Positions 25,365 through 33,993 of a stretch of 64,000 bases of DNA are shown here, piece by piece (within the stretch, counting starts at the first letter, position 1; each line of letters starts with the position of its first letter). Below the pieces are notes generated by a model, which was not told where the DNA came from, ran no database searches, and saw only the letters and a program-made list of their open reading frames with translations. The stretch lies in NCBI GenBank assembly GCA_963707905.1, contig CAVPSA010000023.1:124001-188000 (forward strand), given 5' to 3'. The DNA comes from DASXKD01 sp963707905. GTDB lineage: Bacteria > Actinomycetota > Actinomycetes > Streptosporangiales > Streptosporangiaceae. A program made the translations under genes and the position numbers.

Positions 25365-26066
25365 GTGAAGATCCGTACCGCGGCGGGCCCGGCCAGTGCC
25401 GAACTAGACGCCGCCGCGGATCCGCCGTTCCTGCTGGTGCTGACCCACGGGGCGGGCGGCGGCACGGACAGCGCCGATCTGCTGGCGGCGCGGCAGGCCG
25501 GGCTGGACCGGGGCGCCGCGGTGGCCCGGGTGGTGCAGCCCTACCGGCTGCGCGGCGCCCGGGCGCCGGGCTCCGCGCCCAGGCAGGACGAGGCCTGGCT
25601 GGAGATCATCGGCAAGCTACGGCGGCGGTTCCCCGGGGTGCCGCTGATCCAGGGCGGCCGCAGCAACGGAGCCAGGGTGGCCTGCCGTACGGCGCGGGAG
25701 GCAGGCGCCCTGGCCGTGCTGGCCCTGGCCTTCCCGCTGCATCCGCCGGGCCGGCCGGATCGGTCGCGGGCCGCCGAGCTGGCGGGGGCGGGCACGGAGG
25801 TGCTGGTGGTCAACGGGGCTGCCGACCCGTTCGGGGTTCCCGAGGCGGCCGGTGCGATCCGGGTGGTGGTGCTGCCTGGCGCGGCCCACGCGCTGGCGGG
25901 CCAGGGCGGTGCGATCCGCCGGGTGGTCGGCTCGTGGCTGGCCGCTGTGCTGGCCCGGGGGAGCACTCCGCCTCCCCGGGGGCAAGCCCCCGGACCCCAT
26001 GGCCCCGAACCCCCCGATGGCCTACGGCCCGGTTCCTCCGTCACCGGGCCGGGGCCGGGCCGGTGA
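25365..26066 (+). CDS. Alpha/beta hydrolase (KANL3/Tex30-like) with repeat-encoded C-terminus
   Basis: Small hydrolase of 233 aa. VLTHGAGGGTDS forms the oxyanion site, GGRSNGARVACRTA the nucleophile elbow (Ser in GRSNG), VNGAADPFG the acid and LPGAAHAL the His, all as in dienelactone-hydrolase-like KANL3/Tex30 proteins, which are normally near 200 aa. The final 35 or so residues (from LARGSTPPP to GSSVTGPGPGR) are encoded by a copy of repeat family 1 and replace the natural end. GTG 25365 is chosen because the conserved strand follows directly. The start diverges from DUF5996. Confidence 0.82.
   Translation: MKIRTAAGPASAELDAAADPPFLLVLTHGAGGGTDSADLLAARQAGLDRGAAVARVVQPYRLRGARAPGSAPRQDEAWLEIIGKLRRRFPGVPLIQGGRSNGARVACRTAREAGALAVLALAFPLHPPGRPDRSRAAELAGAGTEVLVVNGAADPFGVPEAAGAIRVVVLPGAAHALAGQGGAIRRVVGSWLAAVLARGSTPPPRGQAPGPHGPEPPDGLRPGSSVTGPGPGR
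25947..26050 (+). repeat. Repeat family 1, copy A (long form)
   Basis: Begins GTGCTGGCCCGGGGG and ends CGGTTCCTCCGTCACCGGGCC, as copies B and C do, but carries an extra C/G-rich segment of about 30 bp in the middle. It lies across the 3' end of the hydrolase gene, and the stop codon is only 13 bp after it. Confidence 0.8.
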
Positions 26067-26079
26067 CGGGCTCAAGCGC

Positions 26080-26268
26080 CTACCGGAGGGCGGCGGTCCG
26101 GTGCGGCTCGATGATCTCGCCGCCGGGGAGCAGTTCGCCGGTGTCCTCGAAGATTACGACCCCGTTGCAGAGCAGCGTCCAGCCCTGTTCCGGGTGGCTG
26201 GCGACGGCGCGGGCCGCCTCGCGGTCGGTTGCGTGTGGGTCCGGGCACTGAGGCATGTGTGGGCACAT
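26080..26268 (-). CDS. DUF5999 family protein
   Basis: A 62-aa actinobacterial protein: MCPHMPQCPDPHATDREAAR, then HPEQGWTLLCNGVVIFEDTGELLPGG. The Cys/His-rich start (two Cys and two His within 15 residues) suggests metal binding. ATG 26268 is preceded by AGGGGG; the 33 codons open upstream are not part of the family. Function unknown. It converges with the hydrolase 13 bp away. Confidence 0.9.
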   Translation of the reverse strand: MCPHMPQCPDPHATDREAARAVASHPEQGWTLLCNGVVIFEDTGELLPGGEIIEPHRTAALR

Positions 26269-26376
26269 GGCTGCCCCCTGATCAGTGTGCTCTGGTGGCT
26301 CTTTCGCTTCAGTGTGGCCGGCGTGACCAGCGGGGTTATAGAGCCATTCGGACGGGCCGAAGGTCACTTCTTGTAA

Positions 26377-26823
26377 TCAGTACACTACAGCCCGGTCATC
26401 GGTGGCGGCCGGGCCAGCCGAGGACTCCGGCAGCCCGGCTGGCTGCCTCGGCAGCCGGACGATGCCGGTCAGCCGGTGGCTCTCCCGCAGGGTGAGCAGT
26501 CGCTCTGCCTCCATGGTCCAGGCCCGGACCGGCGCCGTTGCCATGGCCTTGCGGCGGTAGATCCGGTCGTCGTAGCCGCGTGGCCCGATCTCCGCCCGCT
26601 GTGCGGCGAACGCGGACCGCATGACGTCGGTCAGGGCGCTGTCGAGATACTTGCCTGCCCGGTGCAGCTCCTCCAGGCCGGCACCGTTGGCCTGCGCATG
26701 ACGCAGCTCCTGCTCGGCCGCCCGCGCCTGGTCGAACAGGTCGTCGAACCGCTGTGCCAGGGCAACGTCCGCGTCGTACTCGGCTGCCGCCTCCGGGCTG
26801 ACAGGCGTGCGCTTTGCCATCAC
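26377..26823 (-). CDS. Hypothetical coiled-coil protein
   Basis: A 148-aa soluble protein, not recognised. Residues 15-75 are strongly helical and charged (DADVALAQRFDDLFDQARAA, then EQELRHAQANGAGLEELHRA), suggesting a coiled coil; the middle contains RGYDDRIYRRKAMATAPVRAW. The last 30 residues are low-complexity. Two ATGs lie at the start (26823 and 26820). It lies just upstream of DUF5999 on the same strand. Confidence that it is expressed is moderate, based on codon use and composition. Confidence 0.6.
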   Translation of the reverse strand: MMAKRTPVSPEAAAEYDADVALAQRFDDLFDQARAAEQELRHAQANGAGLEELHRAGKYLDSALTDVMRSAFAAQRAEIGPRGYDDRIYRRKAMATAPVRAWTMEAERLLTLRESHRLTGIVRLPRQPAGLPESSAGPAATDDRAVVY

Positions 26824-26896
26824 GCCGCCCAGCTTAGAGCACCCGCCGGTGCGGTCAGCCGCGTGGCGCGCGGGGATCCCGGCGTTAGCCAGCCAT

Positions 26897-27106
26897 TCAC
26901 CTGGCGAAGTAGTGCCAGCCGAGCCACCACCACCCGGCCAGTACCAGCGCCCGGCCGATCTTCGGCCGCATCAGATAGCCGAGCCACTGGCCGACCGTGG
27001 GGATGCGGGATCCGGGCCGCCGGGCCAGGATCTCCAGCGCGATCATGGCCGCGACCGCCACCGCGAACCCGGCGATGGTGATGGCGCGAGTGGGGATCGG
27101 GGGCAT
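26897..27106 (-). CDS. DUF6186-like small membrane protein
   Basis: A 69-aa membrane protein: a first helix (ITIAGFAVAVAAMIALEILA), a basic link (RRPGSRIPTVGQWLGYLM) and a second helix rich in Trp (ALVLAGWWWLGWHYFAR). It matches small actinobacterial DUF6186 proteins. The ATG at 27106 lies 2 bp after the stop of the next upstream membrane-protein gene and uses AAGG inside that gene's last codons. Function unknown. Confidence 0.8.
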   Translation of the reverse strand: MPPIPTRAITIAGFAVAVAAMIALEILARRPGSRIPTVGQWLGYLMRPKIGRALVLAGWWWLGWHYFAR

Positions 27107-27108
27107 GC

Positions 27109-27576
27109 TCACCGCCTTACCAGAGCCCAGCCGGCCAGCATCCACACCAGGATGGCCGCGCTCTTGATCAGGTGCGGGGCCAGCAGCGGGTCGATGAGAT
27201 TGGTGAAGGACGGATGCCACGGCCAGGAGTTGTCCCGCCAGGCGGACGCCTCCCACTCGAAGAACGCCGCGAGGCAGATCAACCAGTACGACATGCCGAT
27301 CATGTCCAGCTCGGCGGGCGGCGGAATGCGCTCCGGCGGCCTGCCAAAGGCGATGAGCCCAAGCGCCGCCCCGGGGATGACCATCCCCACCAGGGCACCG
27401 CGGCTGAACGGGGCCGCGGCCGCGGCGACCCAGGCGTACACCGCGAGCCCGGCAAGGACCAGCGCGAGCAGTGCCAGGCGAGCGGGGCGGCGCGGCCTGG
27501 TCACCTGCCGCCAGCGGCCGGCCTGGTCGCTCGGGGCCGGGGCCGGGTCTGTCGCCATACCATCTCCCGCCATCAT
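27109..27576 (-). CDS. Membrane protein, paired with the DUF6186-like gene
   Basis: About 155 aa with four hydrophobic segments: ALLALVLAGLAVYAWVAAAA, LVGMVIPGAALGLIAFG, MIGMSYWLICLAAFFEW and SAAILVWMLAGWALV. A HPSFTNLIDPLLAPHLI loop lies before the last helix. Pairs of this type with DUF6186 proteins recur in actinobacteria, and they may form a complex (inference). Starts at 27576, 27573 or 27558 are all possible. The ABC exporter genes lie upstream on the same strand. Confidence 0.75.
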   Translation of the reverse strand: MMAGDGMATDPAPAPSDQAGRWRQVTRPRRPARLALLALVLAGLAVYAWVAAAAAPFSRGALVGMVIPGAALGLIAFGRPPERIPPPAELDMIGMSYWLICLAAFFEWEASAWRDNSWPWHPSFTNLIDPLLAPHLIKSAAILVWMLAGWALVRR

Positions 27577-27630
27577 GATCCCACCGCGGCCGGGCCGCGT
27601 GCCGGTAATCCCTGCCCCGCAGGCGAATCC

Positions 27631-29454
27631 CTACGCGAGGCTGGACTGCCAGCTGGCATGCAGGGCAGAGTACCGGCCGCTGCCCGCCAGCAGCAGATCC
27701 GGCGGCCCGTCCTCGACGATCTCGCCGCCGCTCATCACCAGCACCCGGTCGGCGATCGCCACCGTGGACAGCCGGTGCGCGATGATCAGCGCGGTGCGCC
27801 CGGCCAGGATCGTGCGCAGCGCCGACTGCACGGCCCGCTCGCCGGGGAGGTCGAGCAGCGAGGTCGCCTCGTCGAGCACGAGCACGGCGGGCGCCGCCAG
27901 GAACACCCGCGCGAACGAGATGAGCTGGCGCTGGCCCGCGGACAGCCGGCCGCCACGCTTGCCAACCTCGGCGTCGTAGCCGCCGGGCAGGGCGGTGATG
28001 AACGTGTCGGCGCCGATCGCCTTCGCGGCGGCGGTGATCTCCGCCCGGCTGGCGCCCGGCTTGCCCAGCTCGATGTTGTCCGCGATCGACCCGGTGAACA
28101 GGAAGTTCTCCTGGGTGACCAGCACCACCTCGGACCGCAGCCGGTCGGCCGCCAGCTCCCGCAGGTCGGTGCCGTCGAGCAGGACGCTGCCCTCGCCCGG
28201 GTCGTAGAAGCGGGCCACCAGCCGGGCCACGGTGGTCTTGCCCGCCCCGGTCTCGCCGACCAGTGCCACCGTCTGGCCGGCCGGAATCCGCAGGTTCATA
28301 TCCGGCAATACGATCGCCTCGCGGTACCCGAAGCGCACCGAGTTCAACTGCAGTTCCCGGCCAGCCCCCCTGCGGGGCGGCAGTTCCGCGGGAACCTCGG
28401 GCTCGGGCACCCCCAATGGCTCGTCGAGCACCCCGGAGATCTTCTCCAGGGCCGCCCCGGCGGACTGAAAGCTGTTGTAGAACTGCGACAGGTCCTGCAG
28501 CGGGTCGAAGAAGCGCTGCAGGTACAGCAGGAACGTGGCGAGCACGCCCACCTTGATGTCGCCGTCCGCCACGCGCAGCCCCCCGTACAGCAGCACGGCG
28601 CCCGTGGCCAGGTTGGCGACCAGGGTGATCCCCGGTGAGTACACCGCGATCAGCCGCATCGAACGCAGGGTGGCTGCGGCGTTGCGCCCGTTCAGCGTTG
28701 AAAAGATCTCTTCGTTGCGGCGCTCGCGGCGGAACGCCTGCACCGCGCGGATGCCGCCGAAAGTCTCCACGAACGCGACGATCACATCGGCGATCGCCTC
28801 CCGGCTGCGCCGGTAGGCGATCGCGGACTCGCGGCGGAACCACAGGGTGAGCGCGGCCAGCGGGCCGAACCCGGCCAGCACCACCAGGGCCAGCGGCCAG
28901 TCGAGCAGCAGCATGCCCACGCCGACGAGCAGCAGCGAGAGCACCGCGGACACCAGCGAGTCGAGGCCCTCCTCGAACAGGTCGGAGATCGAGTCGATGT
29001 CCGAGGTCTGCCGGGAGATGACCCGGCCCGAGGTGTATCCCTCGTGGAAGGCCACCGGCAGCCGCTGGAAATGCGCGAACAGCCGGCGGCGCAGTTCCCT
29101 GACCACACCCTCACCGAACCGGCCGATCTGGCGGACGAACGCGCGGGTCGTGACGGCCTGCACCCCGACCGCCACGAAGAACGCGGCCATGATGGCGGCC
29201 AGCGGGGCCACGTCGCGGTCGTGCACCAGCGGCGGGATGCCGCGGTCGATGGCCACGCCGACCAGCCACGGCCCGGCCAGGGCCGCCACGTTCGCGACGA
29301 CGATGAGCACCAGCGCCCAGGCCACCTGGCGCCGGTAGGGCCGCAGCAGTGCGGTGAGCAGCCGCCGGGCCCGCCGGCGCAGCAGGGCCGACAGCTTGCC
29401 GGTGACCTCCTCGGCGTTCTCGGCGGCTACCCCGCGCCACGGCTGGGCGGTCAC
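27631..29454 (-). CDS. ABC exporter half-transporter, canonical-site subunit
   Basis: Fused permease/ATPase of 607 aa with six membrane helices followed by the ATPase. Walker A is GETGAGKTT, the signature LSAGQRQLISFARVFL, and Walker B keeps the catalytic Glu (VLVLDEATSLLD); the H-loop is IIAHRLSTV. Its start overlaps the stop of the next half-transporter by 4 bp, so the two form a heterodimer of the BmrCD/TM287-288 kind, usually multidrug, lipid or peptide exporters. This subunit provides the Glu-competent site. Confidence 0.93.
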   Translation of the reverse strand: MTAQPWRGVAAENAEEVTGKLSALLRRRARRLLTALLRPYRRQVAWALVLIVVANVAALAGPWLVGVAIDRGIPPLVHDRDVAPLAAIMAAFFVAVGVQAVTTRAFVRQIGRFGEGVVRELRRRLFAHFQRLPVAFHEGYTSGRVISRQTSDIDSISDLFEEGLDSLVSAVLSLLLVGVGMLLLDWPLALVVLAGFGPLAALTLWFRRESAIAYRRSREAIADVIVAFVETFGGIRAVQAFRRERRNEEIFSTLNGRNAAATLRSMRLIAVYSPGITLVANLATGAVLLYGGLRVADGDIKVGVLATFLLYLQRFFDPLQDLSQFYNSFQSAGAALEKISGVLDEPLGVPEPEVPAELPPRRGAGRELQLNSVRFGYREAIVLPDMNLRIPAGQTVALVGETGAGKTTVARLVARFYDPGEGSVLLDGTDLRELAADRLRSEVVLVTQENFLFTGSIADNIELGKPGASRAEITAAAKAIGADTFITALPGGYDAEVGKRGGRLSAGQRQLISFARVFLAAPAVLVLDEATSLLDLPGERAVQSALRTILAGRTALIIAHRLSTVAIADRVLVMSGGEIVEDGPPDLLLAGSGRYSALHASWQSSLA

Positions 29455-31346
29455 CGCGCCACCGCCTGCTGCGAGTCCTCGTGCTCGCCGGCCGCTGTCA
29501 CGTCGCCCATCAGCTCGGCGTAGCGGGGCTCGGTGGCGAGCAGTTCCGCGTGGGTGCCTGTCGCCACGATCCGGCCGTCGGCGAGCAGCGCGACCCGGTC
29601 GGCGAGCAGCACGGTCGACGGGCGGTGCGCGACCAGCAGCGCGGTCGTCCCGGCGAGCGCGTCCCGCAGGGCGGCGGTCACCTTCTCCTCGGTGCGCACG
29701 TCCAGCGCGGACAGTGGGTCGTCGAGGATGAGCACGGGCGGCTTGGCCAGGATGGCCCGGGCCAGGGCCAGGCGCTGCCGCTGGCCGCCGGACAGCGCCA
29801 TGCCCTGCTCGCCGATCCTGGTGTCAAGGCCCCAGGGCAGCCGGGCCACGAAGCCCGCGTGCGCGACCGCCAGGGCCTGCTCGATCTGCTCGTCGGTGGC
29901 GTCCGGCGCGCCGAACGTGACGTTCTCCCGCACGCTCACCGAGAACAGGGTGGGATCCTCGAACCCGCTGCCGATCAGCGTGCGCAGCACCGGCAGCGGC
30001 AGGTCGCGGATGTCGGTGCCGTTCAGCGTGATCGACCCGGCGGTCGGGTCGGCCAGCCGCGGCACCAGATGCAGCAGGGTGGTCTTGCCGGAGCCGGTGG
30101 CACCGGTCAGCGCGAGGGTCTGGGCCGGCTCCAGGTCCAGCGACACCCCGCGCAGCACGGGACGCCCGGTTCCCGGGTAGCCGAACTCCACCCGGTCGAA
30201 GCGCAAGGTGCTAGCCCGGGGGGACGACCCCCCGGAACCCCCCGCTGGCCTGCGGCCCGGTTCCTCCGTCACCGGGCCGCGGGCCATGCTGGCCCGGGCC
30301 GGAGCGCCCACCGCGGGCGGGGAGACCACGGCGGGCGGGGTGTCGAGGATCTCGTACACGCGCTGCGCCGCCGTGGCGGCCTCCTGGCCGCTCGCCAGGA
30401 TGTAACCCATCGCCTCGATCGGCCAGACCAGCTCCAGGGTGAGCGTGATGAACGCGACCAGGCCGCCGAGCGTCAGCGCGTCCTGGCTGGTCGCGATCGC
30501 GCCGAGCAGCACGATGAGCCCGATGACGGCGTTCGGGATGAGGTCGAGCGTGGCCCAGAACGAGCCGCGCAGCCGTGCCTTCTCGATCTGGGTCTGGAAG
30601 ACGAGCGACGCTTGGGCGCCGTGCCTGTCCTGCGCCTGCGCGCGGCGGCCGAGTGCCTTGAGCACGGCGACCCCGGTAGCGGCCTCCTCGACGTAGGTGG
30701 CCAGGTCGCCCTGCTGGTCCTGGGCACGCCGGGACAGCACCCGGTAGCGCCGCTCGAACCGGCTGCTCACCAGGCTCACCGGCAGGAAGATCCCGCCGGT
30801 GATCAGCCCCAGCCACCAGTTGAGGTGGATCAGCAGCGCGACCACCGCGACGAACGTGACCACGTTGGTGATCAGGAACACCGTGCCGAACCCGGCGAAC
30901 CGCCGGATCGCCGACAGGTCGGTGGTGGCACGGGACAGCAACTGGCCGGTCTGCCACTCGTCGTGGAACCCGACGTCCAGCCGCTGCAGGTGCGCGTACA
31001 GGTCGCGGCGCATGGCTTGTTCCATGCCGGTAACGGCGCTGGCCTGGACCCAGCGCCGGGTGAAGTTCAGTGCTGCCTGCGCGATGCCGAGCCCGGTCGC
31101 GGCGAGGCCGATGGGCAGCACCAGGCTGCGGTCACCGGTGCTGATCGCGCTGTCGATCAGGGCCTTGGTCAGCAGCGGAATCACCAGAGCGGTGGCGACC
31201 GAGGCACACGCGGCCGCCAGCATTCCGATCAATCGCCACAGGTAGGGCCGCAGGTAACTGCGGAGCCGCCACAGCGCCGCCAGCGGAGTCGCCGGGGAAC
31301 GGGCACGCGCGTCGGCAGCAGCGTGCTCGGGGGGCATTATCGTCAC
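29451..31346 (-). CDS. ABC exporter half-transporter, degenerate-site subunit with repeat insert
   Basis: Fused permease/ATPase of 631 aa. Walker A is GATGSGKTT and the signature LSGGQRQRLALARAIL, but the residue after Walker B is Asp (VLILDDPLSALD) in place of the catalytic Glu, the hallmark of the degenerate site in heterodimeric exporters. Between the membrane domain and the ATPase about 30 residues (MARGPVTEEPGRRPAGGSGG and on to PRAST) come from a copy of repeat family 1, read in frame; they precede TLRFDRVEFGYPG, where the ATPase begins. Start ATG 31346 or 31337. Confidence 0.93.
   Translation of the reverse strand: MTIMPPEHAAADARARSPATPLAALWRLRSYLRPYLWRLIGMLAAACASVATALVIPLLTKALIDSAISTGDRSLVLPIGLAATGLGIAQAALNFTRRWVQASAVTGMEQAMRRDLYAHLQRLDVGFHDEWQTGQLLSRATTDLSAIRRFAGFGTVFLITNVVTFVAVVALLIHLNWWLGLITGGIFLPVSLVSSRFERRYRVLSRRAQDQQGDLATYVEEAATGVAVLKALGRRAQAQDRHGAQASLVFQTQIEKARLRGSFWATLDLIPNAVIGLIVLLGAIATSQDALTLGGLVAFITLTLELVWPIEAMGYILASGQEAATAAQRVYEILDTPPAVVSPPAVGAPARASMARGPVTEEPGRRPAGGSGGSSPRASTLRFDRVEFGYPGTGRPVLRGVSLDLEPAQTLALTGATGSGKTTLLHLVPRLADPTAGSITLNGTDIRDLPLPVLRTLIGSGFEDPTLFSVSVRENVTFGAPDATDEQIEQALAVAHAGFVARLPWGLDTRIGEQGMALSGGQRQRLALARAILAKPPVLILDDPLSALDVRTEEKVTAALRDALAGTTALLVAHRPSTVLLADRVALLADGRIVATGTHAELLATEPRYAELMGDVTAAGEHEDSQQAVAR
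30208..30278 (+). repeat. Repeat family 1, copy B
   Basis: 71 bp, from GTGCTAGCCCGGGG to GTCACCGGGCC. It differs from copy C at only a few positions. It contains the hairpin CCGGGGGGACGACCCCCCGG and TGGCCTGCGGCCCGG. It sits inside the linker of the exporter gene without breaking the frame. Confidence 0.9.
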
Positions 31347-31564
31347 GCTAACCGCCGGGCCGCGTATATGTCATCTGATTTTCTGCCGCTCGCTGGGTCG
31401 CCCGGAGCGGCGGTACCTGCCCGGTTAGCGCCTGATCGCGGTATTAAGAGCTGATTCGCGGTGAAACCCTGCCCACGACGGGGGTGGCGGAGCGACCCCG
31501 ACTCTGGCACGCTGGCTAGCCCGGCCCGTGGGGCGTGGCCGGGAAGGACCGTTGGGGGCAGTCC

Positions 31565-32278
31565 ATGACTGATTGGGCACCTGGCCCAGCGCTCGCCGCG
31601 TATCACTCCGGCGTGACCGTCGTCTGTGAGCTGGCCGCGCAGTTCACCGACGAGGCGTGGGCCGCCGCCCCGACCACCTGCCCGGAGTGGCGCGCCGCCG
31701 ACCTGGCCGGGCATCTGCGCTGCGTCGCGGACGACTATCACGAGTACCTCGACGACGCACCGGTCAGCCGGATGGCCCGGCTGATGGCCCGCGGGCGCAG
31801 CCCGGAGAGCCTGGCCCGCAAGCTGGCCAGGCAGAACGCCGCCGAGCTTGTGGCGCTTCCCGACGCGACAGGTCCGGAGCACATCGCCGCCTTCGTGGCC
31901 GCCGCGCGGGCCTACGCCGACCGCGCCCTGGGCGTCTGGGATCTGCCGCACCACCGGTTCGGCGACACCGTGGTGACCGTTGGCGGCATGGTGGGCGCCG
32001 CCTGTGCCGAGTGGCACCTGCACGCCTGGGACCTGGCCGCCGCATTGGGCAAGGATTACCAGCCGGCCAGCCCGGAACTGCTGGCCGCCGGCTGGCAGGC
32101 GGGCATGCCGCACCTGCCGCTGGATGCCCGCGTGCACGTGGCACCGTGCGGTGCCGCCATCGCGGGCGCGGCGGTCGCGGTCGCGGGGGGCCCGGCTCAT
32201 GGCCGCATCCATGCGGGCACCGGCCACGAGGGTGCCTGGCAGGCGCTGCTGCGCGCCTCCGGCCGCCACCCCCGCTGA
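31565..32278 (+). CDS. Mycothiol-dependent maleylpyruvate isomerase-like protein
   Basis: A 237-aa protein with the DinB-like metal-binding N-terminal domain of mycothiol-dependent maleylpyruvate isomerases. TTCPEWRAADLAGHLRCVADDYHEYL has the first conserved His (GHL) and CAEWHLHAWDLAAALG the second pair (HLHAWD). These bind a divalent metal for thiol chemistry. A C-terminal SCP2-like half is short. Substrate unknown. ATG 31565 follows a G-run that can act as ribosome site. The aminotransferase gene starts 21 bp later. Confidence 0.85.
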   Translation: MTDWAPGPALAAYHSGVTVVCELAAQFTDEAWAAAPTTCPEWRAADLAGHLRCVADDYHEYLDDAPVSRMARLMARGRSPESLARKLARQNAAELVALPDATGPEHIAAFVAAARAYADRALGVWDLPHHRFGDTVVTVGGMVGAACAEWHLHAWDLAAALGKDYQPASPELLAAGWQAGMPHLPLDARVHVAPCGAAIAGAAVAVAGGPAHGRIHAGTGHEGAWQALLRASGRHPR

Positions 32279-32299
32279 CCCGCTGCGGAAGGAGCACGG

Positions 32300-33505
32300 A
32301 TGGGCCTGGATGTCAGCGCGGTACGGGCCGCCTACCCGGCACTGGCCGACGGTTACGCCTACCTCGACGGTGCGGCGGGCACCCAGCTTCCCGCGCCGGT
32401 GATCGACGCGATCAGCGGCGCGCACCGGTCCGGGCTTGGCAACTCCGACGGCGCGTTCCCGGCCAGCCAGCGCTCCGACGCGATCACGGCCGAGTGCCGC
32501 CAGGCAATCGCGGACCTGGTCGGCGGGAACCCGGCAGGCGTCATTCTCGGCCCGAACATGACCACGCTGACCTACCGGCTCGCCGCCACCTTGGCCAAGG
32601 ACTGGCGCCCCGGTGACGAGGTGATCGTGTCCCGGCTGGACCACGACGCGAACATCCGGCCGTGGGTTCAGGCGGCCGGGCGGGCCGGCGCGGTGGTCCG
32701 GTGGGCCGAACTGGACCTGCCCGCGGGCGAACTGCCCGCCGGGCAGTACGACGCGCTGCTGAGCGAGCGGACCCGGCTGGTGGCGGTGACCGCGGCCAGC
32801 AACATCCTCGGCACCCGGCCCGACGTGGCCGCGATCACCGCGAAGGCCCGCGCCGCGGGTGCGCTCAGCTACGTGGACGGGGTGCACGCCACCCCGCACG
32901 GCCCCACCGACGCCGCCGCGCTCGGTGCCGACTTCTACGCCACCAGTGCCTACAAGTGGTCCGGGCCGCACATCGGCGCGGTCATCGCCGATCCCGCGCT
33001 GCTTGAGCCGCTGCGGCAGGACAAGCTGGCGCCCGCGCCCAGCAGTGTGCCCGACCGGTTCGAATGGGGCACCCCGTCCTTCGCCGACTTCGCCGGCGTG
33101 GCCGCCGCCGTCGATCACCTGGCCGGGCTTGACGCCGCGGCGGCCGGGACCAGGCGGCAGCGGCTGCTCACCTCGATGGCCGCCGCCCATGATCATGAGC
33201 AGCGGCTGCTGCGCGTGCTGCTGGCCGGGCTGGCCGCGATGGACAAGGTCACGCTGTACGGGAACGCCCGCAATCGCACCGCCACCGTGTACTTCAACGT
33301 GGCCGGCCTGACCCCGCGGGCGGTCGCGGTGCACCTGGCGGAGCGCAAGGTGAACGTCTGGGACGGGGACAACTACGCCTGGGAACCGGCGGGCGCGCTC
33401 GGCATCAGGGACACCGGCGGTGCGGTCCGGGCCGGTCTTGTGCACTACAACGACCGCTCCGATGTGGACAGGTTGCTGGCGGCCGTTTCTGAACTGGCCG
33501 GCTAA
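32300..33505 (+). CDS. Class V aminotransferase (cysteine desulfurase-like)
   Basis: PLP enzyme of 401 aa, of the cysteine-desulfurase-like actinobacterial type. The conserved start is YLDGAAGTQLPAPVIDAI; the PLP phosphate and Asp sites are NMTTLTYRLA and YVDGVHATPHG; the Schiff-base lysine is in TSAYKWSGPHIGAV. The active-site Cys loop of true IscS is not evident, so a C-S lyase or kynureninase-like function is possible. It shares an operon with the mycothiol-type protein before it, which hints at sulphur or thiol metabolism (inference). Confidence 0.88.
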   Translation: MGLDVSAVRAAYPALADGYAYLDGAAGTQLPAPVIDAISGAHRSGLGNSDGAFPASQRSDAITAECRQAIADLVGGNPAGVILGPNMTTLTYRLAATLAKDWRPGDEVIVSRLDHDANIRPWVQAAGRAGAVVRWAELDLPAGELPAGQYDALLSERTRLVAVTAASNILGTRPDVAAITAKARAAGALSYVDGVHATPHGPTDAAALGADFYATSAYKWSGPHIGAVIADPALLEPLRQDKLAPAPSSVPDRFEWGTPSFADFAGVAAAVDHLAGLDAAAAGTRRQRLLTSMAAAHDHEQRLLRVLLAGLAAMDKVTLYGNARNRTATVYFNVAGLTPRAVAVHLAERKVNVWDGDNYAWEPAGALGIRDTGGAVRAGLVHYNDRSDVDRLLAAVSELAG

Positions 33506-33587
33506 TTGCCCTCCTCTTGTCGCCTGAATGGTCCCGTTCGGCCGCTTAACCTGGCATTCTGGCTCGGTGGAGCATGCTGGCACGGGG

Positions 33588-33971
33588 ATGATCCATCACA
33601 TCGAGCTCTGGGTGCCAAACCTGACCAGGGCTGAGGCCAGCTGGGGGTGGCTACTGGTCGAGCTGGGTTACCAGCCGTTCATCCAGTGGCCCGAGGGGCA
33701 GAGCTGGCGGGCGGGTGCCATCTACATCGTCCTTGAGCAGTCACCTGACCGGGTGGCCGGCCGCCACGACCGGTGCCGCCCCGGGATGAACCATCTGGCC
33801 TTCCATGTCGCCTCCAGGGAAGAGGTGGACAAGCTCACCGAGGAAGCACCGCAGCACGGGTGGCGGTTGCTGTTCAGCGACCGCCACCCGCACGCGGGCG
33901 GCCTTGATCACTACGCGGCCTACCTGGAGGACCGGGACGGCTACGAGGTCGAACTGGTCGCGCCGTCGTAA
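33588..33971 (+). CDS. VOC family (glyoxalase/bleomycin-resistance) protein
   Basis: A 127-aa vicinal-oxygen-chelate protein: MIHHIELWVPNLTRAEASWG supplies the first metal His, MNHLAFHVASREEVDKL the second pair and LEDRDGYEVELVAP the Glu. These are the ligands used by glyoxalase I and related dioxygenases. ATG 33588 starts the first strand; a GTG at 33567 in the same frame is an alternative. It converges with the GH3 gene. Substrate unknown. Confidence 0.87.
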   Translation: MIHHIELWVPNLTRAEASWGWLLVELGYQPFIQWPEGQSWRAGAIYIVLEQSPDRVAGRHDRCRPGMNHLAFHVASREEVDKLTEEAPQHGWRLLFSDRHPHAGGLDHYAAYLEDRDGYEVELVAPS

Positions 33972-33993
33972 GGGTGCGCACGCAGGCCGGGCA

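Noticed and set aside
27172..28638. 488-codon open frame on the plus strand
   Set aside because: Antisense to the ABC exporter and its small membrane-protein neighbours, with no recognisable domain.
31343..33583. 746-codon open frame on the minus strand
   Set aside because: It is antisense to the isomerase-like and class V aminotransferase genes, which have clear motifs. Its sequence is Gly/Arg/Pro-rich with no family signature, as expected of GC-rich shadow frames.
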